Positions 1 to 4,232 of a DNA stretch of 6,340 bases are shown here, piece by piece (position 1 is the first letter of the stretch; the number at the start of each line of letters is the position of its first letter). Source of the stretch: SCQX01 sp035720945 (GTDB taxonomy: Bacteria > Pseudomonadota > Gammaproteobacteria > Burkholderiales > Burkholderiaceae_B); NCBI GenBank assembly GCA_035720945.1, contig DASTNK010000020.1:1-6340 (forward strand), written 5' to 3'. The notes under the pieces were generated by a model. It had not been told where the DNA came from, did no database searches, and saw only the letters and a program-made list of their open reading frames with translations. The translations under genes were made by a program, and so were the position numbers.

Positions 1-81
1 CCCATCCCGAACAGGACCGTGAAACGCCTTTGCGCCGATGATAGTGGACGTACGTCTGTGAAAGTAGGTCATCGTCAGGCT
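1..81 (+). rRNA. rrf: 5S ribosomal RNA, 3' part (5' end outside window)
   Basis: This is the 3' two-thirds of a 5S rRNA, the small RNA of the large ribosomal subunit's central protuberance. The window opens inside the conserved CCCATCCCGAACAGG block, continues through the CGCCGATGATAGTG helix region, and ends with the GTGAAAGTAGGTCATCGTCAGGC terminal segment. Its last bases (GTCAGGC) would pair with the missing 5' GCCTGAC strand. The sequence agrees with betaproteobacterial 5S as I remember it. It should be the distal gene of an rRNA operon whose 16S and 23S lie to the left. The exact mature 3' end, about 80-82, is a guess. Confidence 0.96.
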
Positions 82-97
82 CCTTATCTGTAAAGCA

Positions 98-128
98 ACG
101 CCCCGCCCGGCTCACCCCGGCGGGGCGT
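98..128 (+). terminator. Terminator hairpin after the rRNA operon
   Basis: A perfect 10-bp inverted repeat, ACGCCCCGCC (98-107) and GGCGGGGCGT (119-128), encloses an 11-base spacer. It begins about 17 bases after the 5S end. The tail is poor in T (CGCCGTTT), so it may act as a terminator or as a processing and stability hairpin. Position and stem strength make it the likely end of the rRNA operon transcript. Confidence 0.8.
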
Positions 129-186
129 CGCCGTTTGGGGCCCCCCACCACCTCGCCCCGCTCCATCCCGGCGCTTGCCTGCCCTC

Positions 187-203
187 CAAGTCAACCAGGC
201 TTG
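187..203. repeat. Imperfect hairpin repeat, copy 1
   Basis: CAAGTCAACCAGGCTTG can fold as a 6-bp stem (CAAGTC with GGCTTG, one T-G wobble) around a 5-base loop. It matches copy 2, which starts 72 bases downstream, at 15 of 17 positions. Confidence 0.55.
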
Positions 204-258
204 TTCGGTTCACGCCACTCGCGGCGGCCCGTTTGTGGACCTGACCGCCCCTCTCCCT

Positions 259-275
259 CAAGCCACCCAGGCTTG
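259..275. repeat. Hairpin repeat, copy 2
   Basis: CAAGCCACCCAGGCTTG has a perfect 6-bp stem (CAAGCC with GGCTTG) around the loop ACCCA. It differs from copy 1 at two positions. One of them changes the wobble pair of copy 1 to a Watson-Crick pair; the other lies in the loop. Both copies are preceded by a CCCTC-type sequence. Confidence 0.55.
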
Positions 276-304
276 CCACCGTGCTTCACAGCGCGGGTTT
301 ACCT

Positions 305-310
305 TACAAT
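305..310 (+). promoter_or_regulatory. Possible -10 box for the small membrane-protein gene
   Basis: TACAAT matches the sigma-70 -10 consensus TATAAT at 5 of 6 positions and lies 64 bases before the start codon at 375. No convincing -35 box stands 16-18 bases upstream. A good TTGCCA at 273-278 is too far away (26-base spacer). A transcript starting near 317 would carry the 325-344 hairpin in its leader. This is a weak prediction. Confidence 0.3.
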
Positions 311-324
311 ACGAGCTTGCCATT

Positions 325-344
325 CCCACCCTCGGATGGGTGGG
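325..344 (+). promoter_or_regulatory. Leader hairpin upstream of the membrane-protein gene
   Basis: CCCACCC (325-331) and GGGTGGG (338-344) form a perfect 7-bp GC-rich stem with a 6-base loop, 20 bases before the ribosome binding site. No T-run follows, so it does not look like an intrinsic terminator. It could stabilise the mRNA or have no function. Confidence 0.4.
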
Positions 345-374
345 CTGATCTGGTTCTGTCTCAAGGGAGATCGT

Positions 375-740
375 ATGAACGACGAAGTGCCGCCTGAAGC
401 AGCCAAGGGCCCCTCTCTGCTAACCCTGACCCACGTCATCTACGCACTTTTCGCCTTGGGCATAGTAAGCGTTTTCTTCTTGGGGGCCGGTGCTGTCGCA
501 GCGCTCATTGTGGCCTACCTGAAGCGGGCTGATGCGGCGGGCACCGTGTACGCCCCGCATTTTGATTGGGTCATCCGCACGTTCTGGTGGGGGCTGCTCT
601 GGATGGTGATCAGCTTTGTGCTGACGTTGATTTTCATTGGCTGGATAACGGGTGCGATCGCGATCATCTGGTTGATATACCGTATCGCGAAAGGGTGGCT
701 TGCCTTGCTGTCGGGTTACGCCCCGTCTTCCAACTACTGA
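375..740 (+). CDS. Small integral membrane protein, DUF4870-like
   Basis: This 121-residue protein of unknown function is predicted to sit in the inner membrane. Residues 1-17 are polar. A long hydrophobic stretch at about 19-48 ends in the positively charged LKR. A short amphipathic segment with HFDWVIRTFWW (62-72) precedes two closely spaced hydrophobic segments (about 72-90 and 91-105). The arrangement recalls the DUF4870 family of small three-helix membrane proteins; that assignment is from memory. The ATG at 375 was chosen because GGGAG lies at 365-369, five bases upstream. The frame stays open back to 135, but that extension is low-complexity and has no homologue I recognise. It appears to be a single-gene unit, bounded by the rRNA terminator on the left and a hairpin on the right. 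Confidence 0.8.
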   Translation: MNDEVPPEAAKGPSLLTLTHVIYALFALGIVSVFFLGAGAVAALIVAYLKRADAAGTVYAPHFDWVIRTFWWGLLWMVISFVLTLIFIGWITGAIAIIWLIYRIAKGWLALLSGYAPSSNY

Positions 741-766
741 ATTTCAAGCCTCCAGCCATAATGAAG

Positions 767-790
767 AACGCCGCCCTGCTGGGCGGCGTT
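767..790. terminator. Bidirectional intrinsic terminator
   Basis: AACGCCGCCC (767-776) and GGGCGGCGTT (781-790) form a perfect 10-bp stem with a TGCT loop. The plus strand continues with TCATATTT. The minus strand continues with CTTCATTAT, so the element can end both the membrane-protein transcript and the convergent SWIB transcript. It lies 26 bases after one stop codon and 43 bases after the other. Confidence 0.85.
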
Positions 791-833
791 TCATATTTGG
801 GCGCGCGTTCGAGACGCGGGCGACTGGCGCGGC

Positions 834-1106
834 CTACTTGAGGTGCGCACTAACGAGCTTGGTGAGCTCGAACATGGAGACCTGGTCTTTGCCGAACAAC
901 GGGCGAAGCTTGGAATCGGCGTTGATGTTGCGACGATTGGCGGGATCCTGGAGGTTGTGCAGTTTGATGTAATCCCAGATTTTCTTGGTGACTTCGGTGC
1001 GGGGGACGGCTTCGGGGCCGATGACGGCGGCCAGTGTCGCACTGGGTGTCAGGGGCTTCATAAATGCCGGATTGGGTTTGCGGGCAGGTTTCTGGGCTGT
1101 TGCCAT
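834..1106 (-). CDS. SWIB/MDM2-domain protein
   Basis: This 90-residue basic protein consists almost entirely of a SWIB domain (about residues 15-88), the fold first known from the BAF60b subunit of eukaryotic SWI/SNF chromatin remodellers. Diagnostic stretches are PSATLAAVIG (21-30), VTKKIWDYIKLHNLQDP (39-55), RRNINADSKLRPLFG (58-72) and the C-terminal FELTKLVSAHLK. Residues 1-14 (ATAQKPARKPN) form a short basic tail. As I recall, related proteins often carry a longer Lys/Ala-rich tail thought to contact DNA. The bacterial function is unsettled, with nucleoid or DNA association the usual suggestion. The ATG at 1106 has AGGAG at 1116-1120 (read on the minus strand), nine bases away. It probably has its own promoter (1149-1177) and ends at the shared terminator. 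Confidence 0.9.
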   Translation of the reverse strand: MATAQKPARKPNPAFMKPLTPSATLAAVIGPEAVPRTEVTKKIWDYIKLHNLQDPANRRNINADSKLRPLFGKDQVSMFELTKLVSAHLK

Positions 1107-1148
1107 AGAGAAAAGCTCCTAGCTATGAATGAAAGATACGACGCTCCG

Positions 1149-1177
1149 AGCATACCTTGAGATGTCGTGAAACACAA
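1149..1177 (-). promoter_or_regulatory. Predicted sigma-70 promoter for the SWIB gene
   Basis: Read on the minus strand, TTGTGT (1172-1177) and TATGCT (1149-1154) are 17 bases apart. They match the -35 consensus at 3 of 6 and the -10 consensus at 4 of 6. Transcription would start near 1142 and give a leader of about 36 bases with the AGGAG site in it. The spacing is ideal but the boxes are moderate. Confidence 0.4.
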
Positions 1178-1260
1178 AGCGTTTTACGCATTCGCGTTTG
1201 TGGAACGCCCGGGCTGTTGCCAAGACGTCAGGGGAAACCGCCCGATTGTTACCACTGCTT

Positions 1261-1683
1261 TCAGGCGGGCCAGGCCGCCACGATCTTTTCTGCCAACGCC
1301 TGGAGTTTGGCGGGGTCTTCCGGTTTGGCGGCGTGCGGGCGCAACGGTTCGCCATTCTGGCGAGGCACCACATGCACATGCACATGGGGAACGGTTTGCC
1401 CGGCGGCCCGCCCATTGAATTGCGCAACCAATATTCCTTCCGCGCCCAATGCCGCCTTCACCGCGATAGCGGCCTTGCGGGCCGTGCGCATGCAGGCGGC
1501 GGCGCCGGCTTCAGACAGTCCGAAGATTTCGGCAACGGGTTCTTTGGTCAGCACCAGCACATGCCCATCGGCCTGAGGCATGACGTCCATGATGGTGAGC
1601 GTGTGGTCGTCTTCATGGATTTTGATGCTTGGCAACTCGCCACGCAGGATCTTGGCAAAAACGTTCTGAGGGTCGTAGCTCAT
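1261..1683 (-). CDS. HIT-family nucleotide-binding hydrolase
   Basis: This 140-residue histidine-triad protein is the usual length for the Hint/HinT-like branch, which hydrolyses nucleoside phosphoramidates and related nucleotidyl bonds in the cytosol. The N-terminal block NVFAKILRGELPSIKIHEDD (7-26) and GHVLVLTK (40-47) are typical. The triad is HVHVHVV at 100-106, preceded by QTVP. By family knowledge the middle histidine (H102) is the nucleophile. N90 in the AQFN motif is the likely ribose or phosphate contact. The physiological substrate cannot be read from sequence. The ATG at 1683 gives the standard MSYD N-terminus, yet no Shine-Dalgarno-like purine run lies just upstream. A 154-base gap separates it from the SWIB gene on the same strand. 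No clear terminator lies between them, so partial read-through is possible. Confidence 0.93.
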   Translation of the reverse strand: MSYDPQNVFAKILRGELPSIKIHEDDHTLTIMDVMPQADGHVLVLTKEPVAEIFGLSEAGAAACMRTARKAAIAVKAALGAEGILVAQFNGRAAGQTVPHVHVHVVPRQNGEPLRPHAAKPEDPAKLQALAEKIVAAWPA

Positions 1684-1751
1684 GATGGTTCGGTAAGGTG
1701 AAGGGTGAATGAGTTGAACTAAGGTTCCACGTTTGTTTCAGAGGTGGTTTC

Positions 1752-1765
1752 CGGTAATGCTACCG
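1752..1765. repeat. Short inverted repeat (possible operator)
   Basis: CGGTA (1752-1756) and TACCG (1761-1765) are exact reverse complements around ATGC. The site is 69 bases upstream of the HIT start and about 140 bases upstream of the M20D start. It could be a regulator site or chance. Confidence 0.3.
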
Positions 1766-1820
1766 CAACTGGATAACAGTGTACGAGGCGCAGGACGTAA
1801 AGGCGCGGCGATGGTGTGGA

Positions 1821-1841
1821 AACGGACGCGGCCGTTCCGTT
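1821..1841. promoter_or_regulatory. Inverted repeat abutting the M20D-pyrC promoter region
   Basis: AACGGA (1821-1826) and TCCGTT (1836-1841) are exact reverse complements separated by nine bases. The right arm ends four bases before the TATGAT box, so a bound protein would cover the -35 region and spacer. This is the position expected of an operator or activator site. No regulator gene is present in the window. Confidence 0.4.
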
Positions 1842-1845
1842 ACGC

Positions 1846-1851
1846 TATGAT
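1846..1851 (+). promoter_or_regulatory. Possible -10 box for the M20D-pyrC operon
   Basis: TATGAT matches the -10 consensus at 5 of 6 positions and lies 53 bases before the M20D start codon. Nothing like TTGACA stands 16-18 bases upstream; the inverted repeat occupies that space. An activator-dependent promoter is one reading, and a false positive is another. Confidence 0.35.
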
Positions 1852-1904
1852 ATGCACAGCCTGCGGCGGGCGCCGTTGGCCATCATTTCCAAGGGTGCCG
1901 GGGC

Positions 1905-3101
1905 ATGTACGCAAAGAACATCATCGAGTCGATCCAGTCATTTCATGAAGAGCTCACCGCCATTCGGCAGGACATCCACGCGCATCCCGAACTGGGGTTC
2001 CAGGAAACCCGCACATCCGATTTGGTCGCCAGCGCGCTGACGTCGCTGGGCTATCAGGTCCACCGCAATGTGGGGCGCACCGGCCTGGTTGGGGTGCTGC
2101 ACGGCAAAAAAAACACCAGCGGACGCGGTATAGGGTTGCGGGCCGACATGGACGCGTTACCCATCCTTGAGACCGGAGGGCACGGCTACGCATCGACGCA
2201 CAAAGGGGTCATGCATGCCTGCGGCCACGACGGACACACAACGGTGCTACTAGGGGCGGCCCGCTATCTGGCGGAAACGCGCAATTTCAACGGCACGGTC
2301 AACCTCATCTTCCAGCCGGCGGAAGAAGGGCTCGGTGGCGCCCAGGCCATGCTGGACGATGGCTTGTTCGAACGTTTCCCTTGCGATTCCATCTTTGGTC
2401 TGCACAACTGGCCCGGCCTGCCGCCTGGCGTGATAGGAGTGTGCCCCGGTCCGATGATGGCGGCGGCCGATCTGTTCGATATTCATATAGAAGGGCGTGG
2501 TGGGCATGGCGCCCATGCGTACCAGACGAACGACCCGATCATCATCGCGGCGCAATTGATCACTGCTCTGCAGACCATCGTGTCACGCAATGTACCGGCG
2601 CCCGATTCCGCGGTCGTCACCGTGGCGGCCGTCAAGGCGGGGAATATCGAAGCCAAGAATGTCATCCCCAGGGATGCGTTGCTGTGCGGTACCGTGCGCA
2701 CGTTCAGCCCCGTCGTCCAGGAACAGGTGATCGCGCGCATGGAGCAGATCATCGCTGGCATCGCGTCGGCCTTCAACGCCAAGATCGAGTTCAAGTACAA
2801 CAAGCTGTTCCCCGCCACGGTGAATACGCCGGAACACGCCGCGTTGGTCGCCGACGTGGCCACCGAACTTTTCGGCACGGACAACGTGGTGCCCAATCTC
2901 ACCCCGTCCATGGGATCGGAGGATTTTTCCGTCATGTTGAAGCAGCGTCCGGGCGCGTATTTCCGCCTGGGGCAGGGGGGAGCGGAAAAGGGCTGCGTCC
3001 TGCACAGTTCCATCTTCAATTTCAACGATGCGGTCATCCCGACCGGCAGCGCCATGTTCTGCCGCCTGGTGGAGCGCAGCCTTCCTTTGGATGCGGCCTG
3101 A
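1905..3101 (+). CDS. M20D-family amidohydrolase (HipO/aminoacylase-like metallopeptidase)
   Basis: This 398-residue, two-metal M20D hydrolase has the full family length; members cleave N-acyl amino acids such as hippurate or indole-acetyl amino acids in the cytosol. N-terminal markers are IHAHPELGFQE (24-34) and LRADMDALPI (78-87). Predicted metal ligands are C106 and H108 in HACGHDGH (104-111), E141 in QPAEEG (137-142), H167 in LHNWPGLP, and H367 in CVLHSS. E140 is the expected general base. The dimerisation domain starts near 185 and contains GRGGHGAHAYQ (197-207), whose H201 is the likely substrate-contacting residue. GSEDF (337-341) is also conserved. The ATG at 1905 has AAGGG at 1891-1895, nine bases upstream. 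Substrate is uncertain: hippurate hydrolase is a common label, not a demonstrated activity. Residues 68-70 are encoded by a run of eight A. The gene is followed after two bases by pyrC. Confidence 0.93.
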   Translation: MYAKNIIESIQSFHEELTAIRQDIHAHPELGFQETRTSDLVASALTSLGYQVHRNVGRTGLVGVLHGKKNTSGRGIGLRADMDALPILETGGHGYASTHKGVMHACGHDGHTTVLLGAARYLAETRNFNGTVNLIFQPAEEGLGGAQAMLDDGLFERFPCDSIFGLHNWPGLPPGVIGVCPGPMMAAADLFDIHIEGRGGHGAHAYQTNDPIIIAAQLITALQTIVSRNVPAPDSAVVTVAAVKAGNIEAKNVIPRDALLCGTVRTFSPVVQEQVIARMEQIIAGIASAFNAKIEFKYNKLFPATVNTPEHAALVADVATELFGTDNVVPNLTPSMGSEDFSVMLKQRPGAYFRLGQGGAEKGCVLHSSIFNFNDAVIPTGSAMFCRLVERSLPLDAA

Positions 3102-3103
3102 CC

Positions 3104-4174
3104 ATGTCCGCGAACGTAACCTCCTCGCTGACCATCACGCGCCCTGACGACTGGCACCTGCATTTGCGTGACGGACCGGTGCTGGACGCCGTGATCGGTG
3201 ACGTGGCACGCCAGTTCGCCCGCGCCATCGTCATGCCCAACCTGAAGCCGCCGGTGGTGTCGACCGCGCTGGCGCTGGACTATCGTCAGCGCATTCTTGC
3301 CGCCATGGCGCGCGCCGGCGTCGACGGCAAGGCCTTCACCCCGCTCATGACGCTATACCTGACCGACAACACCTCGGCGGACGAAATCGCGCGCGCGCAC
3401 GATTCGGGGCTGGTGCATGCCGTCAAGCTATACCCGGCCGGCGCAACCACCAATTCGGATGCCGGTGTCACCGATCTGCTGGGGCGTTGCTCGGGTGCGC
3501 TCGCGGCCCTGCAGGAAGTCGGCATGCCGCTGTTGGTGCATGGCGAGGTCACGGACAAGGACATCGATGTCTTCGATCGGGAAGCCGTGTTCATCGAGCG
3601 CGTCATGATTCCGCTGCGTCGCCGCTTTCCCGAACTGAAAGTCGTGTTCGAGCACATCACCACGCGCGACGGCGCCGATTACGTGCGGGAGGCGCAAGGT
3701 CCGATCGCGGCCACGATCACCGCGCATCATCTGCTGTACAACCGGAATGCGTTGTTTCAGGGAGGGCTGCGGCCGCACTGGTATTGCTTGCCGATCCTCA
3801 AGCGCGAGACGCATCGACGCGCGCTGGTCGAAGCGGCCACCAGCGATTCGGGCCGCTTCTTCCTGGGGACCGACAGCGCTCCGCACCTGAAAGGGGCGAA
3901 AGAGCAGGATTGCGGTTGCGCCGGATGCTACACATCTCTTCATGCCATGGAACTCTATGCCAGCGCGTTCGATTCGGTCGGCCGGCTCGACCGGCTCGAG
4001 GCTTTCGCCAGCCTCAATGGGCCGGCTTTCTATGGCCTGCCGGTGAATACGGGGTCGCTCACACTGGTGCGCTCGGCCCTCGACATCCCACGTGAGCTGG
4101 CTGTCGGTGAAAGTGCCGTCGTGCCGTTGGCCGCGGGCGAGTCTCTGCCTTGGTCCGTGGCAGCGCAAGATTGA
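3104..4174 (+). CDS. pyrC: Dihydroorotase
   Basis: PyrC catalyses the reversible cyclisation of N-carbamoyl-L-aspartate to dihydroorotate, the third step of de novo pyrimidine synthesis, in the cytosol. The 356-residue product is about the length of the E. coli enzyme (348). Visible active-site elements are HLHLRDG (18-24; metal ligands H18 and H20, substrate contact R22), MPNLKPP (44-50; N46), K108 in VKLYPAGATTNSD as the expected carboxylated lysine, H146 in LLVHGEV, H184 in FEHITT, and D257 with H261 in GTDSAPH. The Cys-rich DCGCAGCYT (269-277) matches a segment of the E. coli protein. It is therefore the monofunctional E. coli-like type, with every expected ligand intact. The ATG lies two bases after the M20D stop and lacks a well-spaced Shine-Dalgarno site. 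Translation is probably coupled to the upstream gene. The frame is open well before 3104, but that part overlaps M20D out of frame. Confidence 0.97.
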   Translation: MSANVTSSLTITRPDDWHLHLRDGPVLDAVIGDVARQFARAIVMPNLKPPVVSTALALDYRQRILAAMARAGVDGKAFTPLMTLYLTDNTSADEIARAHDSGLVHAVKLYPAGATTNSDAGVTDLLGRCSGALAALQEVGMPLLVHGEVTDKDIDVFDREAVFIERVMIPLRRRFPELKVVFEHITTRDGADYVREAQGPIAATITAHHLLYNRNALFQGGLRPHWYCLPILKRETHRRALVEAATSDSGRFFLGTDSAPHLKGAKEQDCGCAGCYTSLHAMELYASAFDSVGRLDRLEAFASLNGPAFYGLPVNTGSLTLVRSALDIPRELAVGESAVVPLAAGESLPWSVAAQD

Positions 4175-4195
4175 CGGCGCCTGGCCAGGAGACCT

Positions 4196-4230
4196 CCCTC
4201 CGCGCTTTTTTTGCCACGGTGGCGCGAGGG
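4196..4230. terminator. Terminator-like structure between convergent pyrC and uup
   Basis: The 58-base gap contains CCCTCCGCGC (4196-4205) and GCGCGAGGG (4222-4230), which pair as a stem with one bulged C. Seven T lie at 4206-4212, directly after the left arm. A further small stem, GCCA with TGGC (4213-4223), lies within the loop. The T-run suits plus-strand termination, but no strong hairpin ends just before it. The position suggests a shared end for both transcripts. The mechanism is uncertain. Confidence 0.45.
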
Positions 4231-4232
4231 TG

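Larger units (their letters stand above)
129..374 (+). other. Non-coding stretch between rRNA terminator and membrane-protein gene
   Basis: An open frame runs through here into the next gene, but it is proline-, serine- and arginine-rich and resembles no protein I know. The downstream gene has its own well-placed ribosome binding site at 365-369. I read the stretch as non-coding. It holds two similar hairpin repeats (187-203 and 259-275), a -10-like box (305-310) and a leader hairpin (325-344), each listed separately. Confidence 0.7.
1684..1904. other. Divergent intergenic region between the HIT and M20D genes
   Basis: The 221 bases hold no credible gene. Two inverted repeats are visible, at 1752-1765 and 1821-1841, and a -10-like TATGAT at 1846-1851 faces the M20D gene. 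I could not find a convincing promoter for the HIT gene on the other strand. Confidence 0.6.

Noticed and set aside
137..144. GGGGCCCC palindrome after the rRNA terminator
   Set aside because: It has no loop and no T-run, so it cannot form a useful hairpin; it is a short palindrome likely by chance.
135..374. N-terminal extension of the small membrane protein to a 201-residue frame
   Set aside because: The extra 80 residues are Pro/Ser/Arg-rich, overlap hairpin repeats and a promoter-like box, and the ATG at 375 has a well-spaced GGGAG site.
1369..1386. Three tandem CACATG hexamers
   Set aside because: On the minus strand they encode the His-Val-His-Val-His-Val core of the HIT active site, so the protein motif explains the repeat.
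1157..1701. Long plus-strand open frames opposite the HIT gene
   Set aside because: They are antisense to a gene with a complete histidine-triad motif and resemble no known protein; GC-rich coding DNA often leaves such frames open.
2381..3103. Upstream extension of the dihydroorotase frame by 241 codons
   Set aside because: It overlaps the M20D gene out of frame, is arginine-rich nonsense, and known PyrC proteins start close to the ATG at 3104.
3388..3401. Alternating CG run that could favour Z-DNA
   Set aside because: It encodes an Ala-Arg-Ala stretch in a normal pyrC segment of a GC-rich genome, so codon use explains it.
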